A stretch of 64,000 bases of DNA from Nitrospirota bacterium (GTDB lineage Bacteria; Nitrospirota; Thermodesulfovibrionia; Thermodesulfovibrionales; UBA6898), in assembly GCA_004321925.1 (NCBI GenBank), contig SCQH01000006.1, forward strand, positions 1-64,000, in the 5' to 3' direction. The notes beneath the pieces are model-generated. The model had not been told where the DNA came from. It saw only the letters and a list, made by a program, of their open reading frames with translations, and made no database searches. The translations under genes and the position numbers were made by a program. Below are positions 1 through 8,074 of this stretch, in pieces; position 1 is the first letter of the stretch, and every line of letters starts with the position of its first letter.

Positions 1-261
1 CTGTAGACTTCATCGGTGACTGAGCCACGGTCTTGATCCATCCAGGGACTGCACCCGATCTGTCGTTTGAAAATAAGGGCGGGGCGTTGCCCCGGACCCC
101 ACACCGAAAACTTAACACTTCAAATTATGTGTTGTAGCGCTTGTTTGTCTGCTCGCCATATAATTTCTCTATTCACACTTTTCCTTTTACATCATACACA
201 TTCTTTATATAGAATATGCCCATGATGCTGAAGCAAGGGGATTACATGGTCGGCAAGAAAA
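1..261. other. Left-edge non-coding region upstream of hsdR
   Basis: No convincing gene is seen here. The stretch holds a GC-rich short hairpin sequence at 80-101 (listed separately) and a perfect -10 hexamer TATAAT at 159-164 without a good -35. The -10 lies about 98 bases before the hsdR start and is the most plausible promoter element for the restriction operon. The region just before hsdR is AT-rich. Confidence 0.4.
80..101 (+). repeat. 22-bp GC-rich repeat, left copy
   Basis: The sequence contains GGGGC-GTT-GCCCC, a small hairpin, followed by CGGACCCC. Its exact reverse complement (22 of 22 bases) recurs at 12967-12988, so the two copies bracket the defence island in opposite orientation. 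It resembles the short GC-rich dispersed repeats common between bacterial genes. Whether it marks an island boundary is inference. Confidence 0.6.
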
Positions 262-3096
262 GTGCGATCGGGGGGAATAAGGTTTTTGACTCCTGAAGAT
301 AAAGCTCGGCAACAGATAGACACAATGTTAGTGCAGGCTGGCTGGCATGTCTGCGATTTCAGAGATGCCAATATACATGCTGCCCGCGGTGTTGTCATCC
401 GGAATTATCCTCTCAATAAAGGCCATGGCTTTGCCGATTACCTCTTTTATATCGACGGAAAAGCTGCCGGGGTGATCGAGGCAAAAAGGGTTGGCTCTAC
501 GCTAACCGGTGTCGAGATTCAATCGGACAAATACAAACATGGGTTCCCTGATATATTTCCGGCCTGGCATCGGCCGCTCCCCTTCTGTTATCAGTCGACC
601 GGTGTTGAGACGCGTTTCACAAATGGACTTGATCCTGAGCCGTGCTCACGCAATGTTTTTTCTTTTCATAAGCCCGAGACACTGGCAGCATGGCTGAACG
701 ATGAAGCGCCCTCTGTCATGGACAGGGCAGCCGAATTTCAGCCGGTCTATGGCCTGCCTTCGACCCTGCGTTCAAGACTGCGACAGATGCCGCCGTTAAA
801 AGAAGAAGGCCTTTGGCCTGCACAGATAACAGCGATCAGGAACCTCGAAAAGTCGTTAGCAGAGAACCGGCCTCGCGCCCTTATCCAGATGGCAACCGGC
901 AGCGGCAAGACCTTCACGGCAGTCACTTCCATCTACCGCATGATCAAGTTCGGCGGCGCCAAGAGGGTGCTTTTCCTTGTAGACCGGGCAAATCTTGGAC
1001 GCCAGACGCTGAAGGAATTCCAGCAGTATGATTCTCCCTATAGCCCCTTTAAATTTAACGAAGAATATATTGTCCAGCAGTTGAAATCAAACAAAATAGA
1101 CCAGACCGCCCGGGTCTGCATCTCGACGATCCAGCGACTCTATTCAGTCTTAAGGGGAGAAGAGATCAGCGAGGAGCTTGAAGAAGAATCGCTCTTCGAT
1201 CATTCAGACCTCTTCAGGGTACCGATGCCGATCGAATATAATCCGGCGATTCCGATAGAGACCTTCGATGTGATCATCACCGATGAATGCCACCGCTCGA
1301 TCTATGGCCTCTGGCGGCAGGTGCTGGACTATTTCGATGCCTTTCTCATCGGTCTCACCGCGACGCCGAACAAACAGACCTTCGGCTTCTTCAATCAGAA
1401 CCTTGTCATGGAATATCCCCATGAGCAGGCCGTTGCCGACGGCGTCAATGTCAATTATGACGTTTACCAGATACGGACAAAGATAACCACGGAAGGCTCG
1501 AAGGTCGAGGCCGGTTATTATGTGGATAAGCGGGACAGGGAGACCCGCGCCGTCAGATGGGAGCAGTTGGACGAAGAGCTTGAGTATGAATCAAACCAGC
1601 TCGATGCCGATGTGGTTGTGCCGGACCAGATCAGGACAGTTGCCAGAACATTCCGTGACAGGCTCTTTACCGATATATTTCCGGGCCGTCAAGAGGTCCC
1701 CAAGACGCTCATCTTCGCAAAGGACGATTCCCATGCAGAGGACATCGTAAAAATTGTCCGCGAAGAGTTCGCCAAGGGCAATGACTTCTGCCAGAAGATC
1801 ACCTACAAGACAACCGGCAAAAAGCCGGAAGACCTGATTGCCGAATTCAGGAACAGCTACAACCCGCGAATCGCTGTCACCGTTGATATGATCGCCACAG
1901 GCACAGACATCAAGCCCCTTGAAATCGTCTTCTTTATGCGCACCATCAAGTCCCGCTCCTTCTTCGAGCAGATGAAGGGCCGGGGCGTGAGGGTCATCAA
2001 TCCCAATGACCTCAAGTCGGTCACGCCGGACGCGACGGAGAAAGACCATTTTGTGATCATCGATGCCGTGGGCGTCTGCGAGCAGGACAAAACAGACTCC
2101 CGGCCTATGGAAAAGAAGCGCTCGGTCTCTTTGGAGCAGCTTTTGCAAGCTGTGGCGCTGGGGAATACTGAGCAGGATGTCATCTCTTCGATTGCAGCCC
2201 GTCTTGCCCGGCTGGAAAAGAAGATCGGGCCTGAGGAAAAGGCAGAGGTTCAGAAGCTAGCAGGCGGCAAAAGCCTTAAGCAACTCACCGGGGATCTCGT
2301 CCAGGCCATTGATCCGGACAGGCACATTGAGCAGGCGAAGAGAGATAATCCGGGAGTTGTCGAGCCTTTGCCGGAACAGATCAAGAAAGCCGCGACAAAG
2401 ATCATACAAACATCCGTAAAGCCCCTGCATACACCTGAGCTGCGGAGGAGATTGGTCGAACTCAACAAAACCACTGAACAGACGATTGATATTGTCAGCA
2501 AAGATGAACTCACGGTCTCAGCATTTAACGTCGAGGGATTAGAGAAGGCAAAAGGCATGATTCAGTCGTTCGAGCAGTTCATAGCGGACCATAAGGACGA
2601 GATCACCGCCCTGCAGATTCTCTACAGCAGGCCCTACAAGGCGCGGCTTCGTTTTGAGGAGATCAAGGCCCTTGCCCAGCTCATCGAAAAGCCTCCTTAT
2701 CTATGGAAGATAGACCGGCTCTGGGAGGCGTATGCCGCACTGGAAAAGTCAAAAGTCAAAGGTGCAAGCGCCCCTCACATTCTGACGGATCTGGTATCCC
2801 TCGTCCGTTTTGCCATTCATCAGGACAATGAACTGGTCCCGTTCCCTGAGAAGGTGAATGTTAATTTTAATGCATGGATGGCCCAGCAGGAAAAGGCCGG
2901 AAAGAAATTCACCGACGAACAGCGGCAATGGCTCGATATGATCCGCGATCATATTGCGGGGAATCTTTCAATAGAACCGGATGACTTCGAATATGGAAAG
3001 TTCATACAGGAAGGCGGGGTAGGGAAAGCTCATCAGGTCTTTGGGGATGAGTTGAACAGGATTATCGAAGAGTTGAACGGGGTGCTGGCGGCATGA
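262..3096 (+). CDS. hsdR: Type I restriction enzyme, R (restriction/translocation) subunit HsdR
   Basis: This is the motor and nuclease subunit of a type I restriction-modification complex. The N-terminal PD-(D/E)xK-like nuclease shows D59 followed by E73-A-K75. A superfamily 2 helicase follows, with Walker A TGSGKT (residues about 212-217), a DECH box (341-344) and a later helicase C domain containing ATGTDIKPLE. The C-terminal EcoEI R-like region completes a 944-residue protein, normal for the family. The called GTG start gives MRSGGIRF. A TTG at 286 (MTPEDKARQQ) fits the usual family N-terminus equally well. Its partners hsdS and hsdM lie downstream, separated by inserted genes. The stop overlaps a 15-codon ATG ORF that may be a relic of the original next gene. 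Confidence 0.95.
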   Translation: MRSGGIRFLTPEDKARQQIDTMLVQAGWHVCDFRDANIHAARGVVIRNYPLNKGHGFADYLFYIDGKAAGVIEAKRVGSTLTGVEIQSDKYKHGFPDIFPAWHRPLPFCYQSTGVETRFTNGLDPEPCSRNVFSFHKPETLAAWLNDEAPSVMDRAAEFQPVYGLPSTLRSRLRQMPPLKEEGLWPAQITAIRNLEKSLAENRPRALIQMATGSGKTFTAVTSIYRMIKFGGAKRVLFLVDRANLGRQTLKEFQQYDSPYSPFKFNEEYIVQQLKSNKIDQTARVCISTIQRLYSVLRGEEISEELEEESLFDHSDLFRVPMPIEYNPAIPIETFDVIITDECHRSIYGLWRQVLDYFDAFLIGLTATPNKQTFGFFNQNLVMEYPHEQAVADGVNVNYDVYQIRTKITTEGSKVEAGYYVDKRDRETRAVRWEQLDEELEYESNQLDADVVVPDQIRTVARTFRDRLFTDIFPGRQEVPKTLIFAKDDSHAEDIVKIVREEFAKGNDFCQKITYKTTGKKPEDLIAEFRNSYNPRIAVTVDMIATGTDIKPLEIVFFMRTIKSRSFFEQMKGRGVRVINPNDLKSVTPDATEKDHFVIIDAVGVCEQDKTDSRPMEKKRSVSLEQLLQAVALGNTEQDVISSIAARLARLEKKIGPEEKAEVQKLAGGKSLKQLTGDLVQAIDPDRHIEQAKRDNPGVVEPLPEQIKKAATKIIQTSVKPLHTPELRRRLVELNKTTEQTIDIVSKDELTVSAFNVEGLEKAKGMIQSFEQFIADHKDEITALQILYSRPYKARLRFEEIKALAQLIEKPPYLWKIDRLWEAYAALEKSKVKGASAPHILTDLVSLVRFAIHQDNELVPFPEKVNVNFNAWMAQQEKAGKKFTDEQRQWLDMIRDHIAGNLSIEPDDFEYGKFIQEGGVGKAHQVFGDELNRIIEELNGVLAA

Positions 3097-3182
3097 AAAA
3101 GAATCATAAGTATGCAAACATAAGAGTGATTAATGCATAATTCACCAAGGATATGCAAAGTACACTTGATATATAGGATTTC

Positions 3183-3232
3183 TTGATAATTAGTCCGCTG
3201 AATGGTATACTTTAAGTACCTTATTTAGTACC
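3183..3232 (+). promoter_or_regulatory. Sigma-70-type promoter and likely operator of the toxin-antitoxin pair
   Basis: TTGATA (3183-3188), a 17-base spacer and TATACT (3206-3211) form a near-consensus promoter inside the restriction locus. Just downstream, AGTACC is repeated at 3215-3220 and 3227-3232, 12 bases apart, in the place where a Phd/YefM-type antitoxin would bind to autorepress. A GAAAGGAG ribosome site precedes the ATG at 3248. Promoter and repeats are seen directly; binding by the antitoxin is inferred. Confidence 0.65.
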
Positions 3233-3247
3233 GAAAGGAGTCGTAAT

Positions 3248-3520
3248 ATGAATGCTATTGCAGCGCAGGATATTAAACGCAAAGGGATTTCGGCAGTCGA
3301 TGAAGCGCTCCGGGAAGGACCTGTCCACGTAATTAAAAACAATCAACCCCAGTATGTTGTTATGACTGAGGTTCGATATCGTGAGTTGATTGAGGCAGAG
3401 GACGAAGCATACAACGCCCGCATTCGTGCGTCACTGGAAGATGTGAAGGCAGGCAGGGTCAGGCGCTTCAAGTCTGTCGATGACTTGTTGAAGGCGCTTG
3501 ACGAAGAGGACGATACGTAG
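3248..3520 (+). CDS. Type II antitoxin, Phd/YefM family
   Basis: This 90-residue protein has the compact N-terminal DNA-binding fold of Phd/YefM antitoxins: ISAVDEALREGPVHVIKNNQ, then PQYVVMTEVRYRELIEAEDE. The acidic, probably flexible C-terminus would bind and block the toxin. Its stop overlaps the start of the next gene by one base (TAGTG), so the two are co-translated. It has its own promoter and candidate operator (3183-3232). A self-regulated cassette sitting between hsdR and hsdS suggests insertion into, or recruitment by, the restriction operon. Confidence 0.85.
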   Translation: MNAIAAQDIKRKGISAVDEALREGPVHVIKNNQPQYVVMTEVRYRELIEAEDEAYNARIRASLEDVKAGRVRRFKSVDDLLKALDEEDDT

Positions 3521-3795
3521 TGTTCGTTGTTGTCACGTCAAATTACTTCTTCAGACGCGCAAGAAAATTCTTCAGGAAACACCCCGAGTTGAAGGAACGC
3601 TTTGCCATCGTTGTCGATGACCTAAGAAAAGACCCCTTTCACCCGCACCTTGAATTTCACAGTCTCGGAGGAAAACTGAAAGGTATCCAGGCGGTCAGCC
3701 TTACTGATAGTTATCGGATCACGCTTACACTGATGGTCACAGAGCGGGAGATTATACTGCTCGATATCGGCAGCCATGACGAGGTCTATCGGTGA
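3520..3795 (+). CDS. Type II toxin, RelE/YafQ-like mRNA interferase family
   Basis: This 91-residue basic protein starts with GTG. The run FFRRARKFFRKHPELKERFA, the segment DPFHPHLEFHSLGGKLKG and the ending YRITLTLMVTEREIILLDIGSHDEVYR are typical of the RelE/ParE superfamily. RelE-like members of this type cleave mRNA, often at the ribosome. Whether this one does, or acts on gyrase as ParE does, cannot be told from the sequence. It follows the antitoxin directly. Its stop overlaps the GTG of hsdS by four bases (GTGA), so hsdS translation is probably coupled to the toxin. Confidence 0.85.
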   Translation: MFVVVTSNYFFRRARKFFRKHPELKERFAIVVDDLRKDPFHPHLEFHSLGGKLKGIQAVSLTDSYRITLTLMVTEREIILLDIGSHDEVYR

Positions 3796-5423
3796 AACCC
3801 CGGCGTAAGCTTAAAACACCCGAAACCAGTCTCTCCAAGTTTTCAGAAGACTTCATGGCTGAGCGATTACAGCCCTCGATGCAGGAAAGAGAGTCGCTTG
3901 ATCCGGAGCAAGGATCGATGGTTTTAAATGAACCCGTAGGGGCAGGTCCCTGTGCCTGCCCTGGCAATAAGGGCCAAGGAACCAAACAGAGCGAACACAC
4001 AGGTTCGCCCCTACAAAGGAATTTGCCGGAGGGGTGGGAGTGGAAGACGCTGGGGGATATTGCGGAGGTATGCGGTGGTGGAACGCCTAGGACAAACGAC
4101 CCTGCGAATTTCGAAGGTGGCTCTATTCCATGGGTGACGCCAGCTGATCTGTCCGGATACACATCAAAAAAAATAGGTCATGGCAGTCGCAATATTACAG
4201 AAAAGGGACTTTTGTCGTCGTCAGCACGCCTGTTGCCTTCGGGCACAGTTCTTTTTACATCTCGCGCACCCATTGGTTATGTTGCCATTGCCGCAAATCC
4301 GATTGCGACAAATCAAGGGTTTAAGAGCTTTGTGCTCAAAGAGGGCATTCTACCGGACTATGTATACTGGTATTTGAAGGGGAGTAAAGACTTAGCTGAA
4401 AGTTTGGCAAGTGGCACTACATTTCTCGAACTATCTGGAGCAAAAGCAAAGCAACTTCCTATTCCCGTTGCCCCTCTCTCCCAGCAAAAACTCATCGTCG
4501 CAGAAATCGAAAAACAATTCTCCCGTCTGGACGAGGCTGTTGCCGGGTTGAAGCGTATAAAGGCAAACCTCAAACGTTACAAGGCCGCCGTCCTCAAGGC
4601 TGCTGTTGAGGGGAAGTTGACCGAAGAATGGCGTAAGGCCAATCCAAACGTCGAAGCAGGTGCGGAATTGTTAAAACGCATCCTCGTGGAGCGGAAGATG
4701 AAATGGGAAGAAAAGAATCCGGGCAAGAAATACAAAGAGCCTGTCGCGCCTGATATTTCAAACCTGCCTGAGTTGCCGGAGGGGTGGGTGTGGGCAAGTG
4801 TCGATAGTATTTGTCATCAGATTGGCGATGTCGATCACAAAATGCCAAAAGCGAAGGAAACAGGCATACCATACATTTCAACGAAAGACTTTTCTCCCGA
4901 TGGGGGTATTAATTATGAGAATGCAAAAAGAATAGATCAATCTGATTATGACAAGTTATGTCGTAAAATATTTCCTGAAAAGGGAGATATTTTGTTATCA
5001 CGATATGGTACGGTTGGGGAAGTAAGACTTGTCAGGAATAAGACACTTTTTCAAGCGTCATACAGTATTGCTATTCTCAAACCTCTTACAGAGAAGATGA
5101 GTGCTTACTTATCGTTTGTATTGCAAACTGAACCGATACAGAGACAGATAAAAAAGCACACTAGAGCGACTGCGCAACCCGACCTTGGTCTTTCGCACAT
5201 CAGATGCCTGGGTATGCCACTGGCACCTACCTATGAACAACAAAGGATAATCGACGAAATCGATCACCTTTTTTCTGTCGCTGACGAAATTGATGCTGCA
5301 GTTGAAACCAATCTTAAACGCGCTGAACGTCTGCGGCAAGGGATACTGACAAAAGCTTTTTCAGCGCGGCTAGCCCTGCGATCCAAAAGCACCATTCATC
5401 CAGAGGCAAGCAAAGGAGCGTAG
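3792..5423 (+). CDS. hsdS: Type I restriction-modification specificity subunit HsdS
   Basis: HsdS chooses the DNA target for both methylation and cleavage. Two target-recognition domains are visible, each opening with LPEGW (residues about 78 and 328). Each is followed by conserved helical spacers: one beginning LKRIKANLKRYKAAVLKAAV, and the C-terminal NLKRAERLRQGILTKAF. The segments LSQQKLIVAEIE and TYEQQRIIDEID are the matching ends of the two domains. The N-terminal extension, residues about 49-75, is encoded by a palindromic repeat (3936-4014) that keeps the frame open. The GTG start overlaps the toxin stop, and at 543 residues it is a full-length two-domain subunit. Confidence 0.93.
   Translation: MKPRRKLKTPETSLSKFSEDFMAERLQPSMQERESLDPEQGSMVLNEPVGAGPCACPGNKGQGTKQSEHTGSPLQRNLPEGWEWKTLGDIAEVCGGGTPRTNDPANFEGGSIPWVTPADLSGYTSKKIGHGSRNITEKGLLSSSARLLPSGTVLFTSRAPIGYVAIAANPIATNQGFKSFVLKEGILPDYVYWYLKGSKDLAESLASGTTFLELSGAKAKQLPIPVAPLSQQKLIVAEIEKQFSRLDEAVAGLKRIKANLKRYKAAVLKAAVEGKLTEEWRKANPNVEAGAELLKRILVERKMKWEEKNPGKKYKEPVAPDISNLPELPEGWVWASVDSICHQIGDVDHKMPKAKETGIPYISTKDFSPDGGINYENAKRIDQSDYDKLCRKIFPEKGDILLSRYGTVGEVRLVRNKTLFQASYSIAILKPLTEKMSAYLSFVLQTEPIQRQIKKHTRATAQPDLGLSHIRCLGMPLAPTYEQQRIIDEIDHLFSVADEIDAAVETNLKRAERLRQGILTKAFSARLALRSKSTIHPEASKGA
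3936..4014. repeat. 79-bp palindromic element inside hsdS
   Basis: Terminal inverted repeats GTAGGGGC and GCCCCTAC enclose two inner hairpins: GGCAGG...CCTGCC near the left end and GCGAAC-ACACAG-GTTCGC near the right end. The whole could fold as a branched, clover-like structure. Elements of this make are familiar as dispersed non-autonomous repeats between genes of environmental bacteria. Here it lies within a coding frame and adds a Gly/Pro/Cys-rich linker to HsdS. A partial relative is at 8043-8067. Confidence 0.7.
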
Positions 5424-5425
5424 AC

Positions 5426-7399
5426 ATGAGCCAACTTAAAGCATTTATTGGTCACAGTTTCACAGACGATGACGACGATGTTGTTCGTGCATTCCTAAAG
5501 TTTTTCGGTCAGGTCAATAAAATGAATATCGGGTTTAGCTGGGAACATGCTGAAACTGCAGAGCCGAAGGAGCTTGCGGAAAAAGTAATGCGGCTTATTG
5601 AGGACAAGAACCTGTTCATCGGTATATGTACCGGCAAAGAAGCTGCTGTCAATCAGGCAAAGCTTAGGCCAGGAAGATTTAAGAAAAGCGTGTTGAGGGC
5701 GGAACAAAGTGAGTTCTCCTTCAAGACATCTGACTGGATCATACAGGAGATAGGGCTTGCAAAAGGTCGCAACATGGAGCTGATACTGTTGGTCGAAGAA
5801 GGTGTGCGTCAGCCGGGCGGACTACAGGGGAATTTGGAGTACATTAGCTTCGAACGGCTATCACCCGAGAAGTCCTTCGGCAAAGTTCTTGAGATGATCC
5901 AATCGCTACTGCCTAGAGCAAAAGCTATGATTGCAGAGGAGGGGGTGACCAGTTCGGCACCAGAAGAGCAAAGTGAGCCGGAGAAACAGGGCACCGAAGA
6001 CTGGCTGCAACCCAAAGCCGATTGGAATCGGAAGCGCTATGAGCTTGCACTTATACGCACGATTGTCCTTGATAATGAAGAGGGTGAAAATAATATTAAG
6101 GCCGCTTATTTGGCATCAGGAGAAGGATTAATTAAGAAAAATCGTGAGAGTTGGGAAGCCTTTCACGAATATGGTCGTATGTTGTACGGAAAAGGTGGGA
6201 AGCTTTCAAAGCTTGAAGAAATAGCTCAGCTATGCACGGAGAACAGTGAGGTTCTGAGATTACTTGCAAGGGGTTATCAACATTACGAGGACTATGAAAA
6301 AGCCGCAAAATATTTCGAGCTGGCTGCCGAGAAAGCTGAAAGTGCAAGTGACAATTTGTCAAGACATGCAGATGCCGTACTTACCCTCATTAAAGCCGGC
6401 AAGAAGAATGACGCCGATGCTATTAGCGAAAACATGAAGAAACTTGCGGGTATAGAGGAGGGAGAAGAGCATATTATATCGTTGTTCCGCAAGATAGCTG
6501 AAACAGAAGACGATATCGATCTTTCTTTTGGTCTTACTGAACGATTGTTGCAGCTAAGGCCTGATGAAACCGATGCACGGTTTAAGCTCGCTTATAGCTA
6601 TTCGCAAGCAAACCAGAATGCTGCCGCTCTATTTCACTATTTGAAGATTCCGTATCATGAACGCAATGCAATGACATGGAATAACCTCGGCGCGGGGTTT
6701 GACCACTTTGATCTTGTTCGCAAGTCCGTCGAGGCTTACAAAAAGGCTGAAGACCTCGGGGAAACACTCGCTATGAGCAATCTCGCATCTAAGTTAATCA
6801 AAGCCGGGTTTCTTCACGAGGCGGAAGAATTATGTAATAAAGCGATAAAGATTGAAGACTACCATAAGAATGTGAGTTATGCTGTTTCCAGAATTAAAGA
6901 CATACCTGAAGAGGAAGATGTAAAGGAAAAAGAGACTCTTGACAAAGTATTACCACTCAGTGAGTTCTACAGAGACTACGGGCATGCTTTGGTACAGGTA
7001 AATCATAGCGACCATGAGGGCCGCTGGCAGGGGCCCGACTGTGTATTGAATGTTTCTATAGTAAAGAAGAGGTTCATTGCTGAGGGGCATTACGAACAGC
7101 GATCTGCCCTAGGGCTGAGTTTTTACGATAACTATCTGAGGCGCGGGATGCCAGATAAGACACAGAAAACGAAGAAGTTCAAGATAAACTATGAAGGAAT
7201 TGTTAGTGGTCGATCAGTAAAATGTATCTGCACTCAACGTGCGGTAGAAGAGGTCAGCGCTGTGCCAGCACTGCTAGGCGATGTCAACAAAAGCGTAGAA
7301 GTGCTCTTGATCATATCTCATGATCTAAAGGAAATACGCGCTTGTGAGAAAGGTGACTCACTTCAGCATAAATACTATTCTCTCAGACGTATTGATTGA
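5426..7399 (+). CDS. TIR-like domain protein with TPR repeats, candidate immune effector
   Basis: Residues 1-170 look like a TIR domain: the first strand KAFIGHSF, an acidic stretch, IEDKNLFIGICTG, and SDWIIQEIGLAKGRN. In the last segment E108 falls where TIR NADases carry their catalytic glutamate. Residues about 215-510 form TPR-like helical pairs (for example YEDYEKAAKYFELAAEKAES and KSVEAYKKAEDLGETLAMSN). The last 130 residues are beta-rich and not recognised. It starts two bases after hsdS behind AAAGGAG and is clearly in that operon. By analogy with TIR defence proteins it may deplete NAD+ when the TPR/C-terminal part senses infection. The domain architecture is visible; the function is inference. 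Confidence 0.6.
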   Translation: MSQLKAFIGHSFTDDDDDVVRAFLKFFGQVNKMNIGFSWEHAETAEPKELAEKVMRLIEDKNLFIGICTGKEAAVNQAKLRPGRFKKSVLRAEQSEFSFKTSDWIIQEIGLAKGRNMELILLVEEGVRQPGGLQGNLEYISFERLSPEKSFGKVLEMIQSLLPRAKAMIAEEGVTSSAPEEQSEPEKQGTEDWLQPKADWNRKRYELALIRTIVLDNEEGENNIKAAYLASGEGLIKKNRESWEAFHEYGRMLYGKGGKLSKLEEIAQLCTENSEVLRLLARGYQHYEDYEKAAKYFELAAEKAESASDNLSRHADAVLTLIKAGKKNDADAISENMKKLAGIEEGEEHIISLFRKIAETEDDIDLSFGLTERLLQLRPDETDARFKLAYSYSQANQNAAALFHYLKIPYHERNAMTWNNLGAGFDHFDLVRKSVEAYKKAEDLGETLAMSNLASKLIKAGFLHEAEELCNKAIKIEDYHKNVSYAVSRIKDIPEEEDVKEKETLDKVLPLSEFYRDYGHALVQVNHSDHEGRWQGPDCVLNVSIVKKRFIAEGHYEQRSALGLSFYDNYLRRGMPDKTQKTKKFKINYEGIVSGRSVKCICTQRAVEEVSAVPALLGDVNKSVEVLLIISHDLKEIRACEKGDSLQHKYYSLRRID

Positions 7400-7458
7400 G
7401 TTATGGATAGTGGAAACAATTATGGATACATCCCATTTAAGGGTGCGCTTAGGAATGT

Positions 7459-7944
7459 ATGAAGAAGAGAACCAGTAGAAAGAAGCCAGAGCAACGGGGA
7501 AAGTGCAGCTATATCATTGAAATGATGAGCTGGGACTTCGCGTACTCTATTGGAATCAATGACATTAAGCATATCATTGAAGACAAAGTGTTCCTGGAGC
7601 ATAAGGCTCTGAATATAAAAGGCGTGATCATTGAGCCTGCAAAGTTCAGAGATAGAGAAATCAATGTAACTGTCAGCGGCAGCAGGGAGATAACGCCTGT
7701 CTTGGACGCCCCCGAAAATTATCCCCATGCCCAGCCTCAAGCACTGGGTGAAATAACTCTGCGGGTCAAGCAGTCTGAACTGCGATGCTGGGTTCCGTTT
7801 GATGCATTCCAGGTGATTTGCTCGATGTTCATTGCCGGAAAGATCAAATATCTCGACCTCTATGGAGAAACCTTATTCCGTGGTTTTGGTAATATCCACT
7901 CGGTGCGGTTCGAGCGGAAGTATTGCCCTGAGGACTTTGGATGA
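7459..7944 (+). CDS. Unknown protein of the restriction/TIR locus
   Basis: A 161-residue soluble protein without signal peptide or membrane segment. A basic N-terminus (KKRTSRKKPEQRGK) is followed by a mixed alpha/beta body with IEMMSWDFAYSIGIND and a tail RGFGNIHSVRFERKYCPEDFG. I do not recognise the family. It lies 59 bases after the TIR-TPR gene and before hsdM on the same strand, so it may be a partner or accessory of that gene. Its stop overlaps the ATG of a 20-codon ORF (7942-8004) that is probably not a gene. Confidence 0.6.
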   Translation: MKKRTSRKKPEQRGKCSYIIEMMSWDFAYSIGINDIKHIIEDKVFLEHKALNIKGVIIEPAKFRDREINVTVSGSREITPVLDAPENYPHAQPQALGEITLRVKQSELRCWVPFDAFQVICSMFIAGKIKYLDLYGETLFRGFGNIHSVRFERKYCPEDFG

Positions 7945-8042
7945 ATAAAACCTCACGTTACGCCGGGCGATTCAGATTGGTGTCAGCAGGTTCAACCCGT
8001 TGAAGGGGATGAAGACAATGAAAATCCGGACATGAAAGGACA

Positions 8043-8067
8043 GGGCAGGTTTGAAACCAGCCCCTAC
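8043..8067. repeat. Short palindromic repeat upstream of hsdM, relative of the hsdS element
   Basis: GGGCAGGTTTGAAACCAGCCCCTAC folds as a hairpin (GGGC.GGTTT against AAACC.GCCC) and ends with the GCCCCTAC terminus of the 79-bp element in hsdS. It looks like a partial or diverged copy. It sits seven bases before the hsdM ATG and could affect hsdM translation. Confidence 0.5.
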
Positions 8068-8074
8068 ATAAAGA

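Noticed and set aside
3094-3138. 15-codon ORF overlapping the hsdR stop (ATGA)
   Set aside because: Too short and followed by the toxin-antitoxin promoter. It may be a relic of the gene that once followed hsdR, but nothing supports translation.
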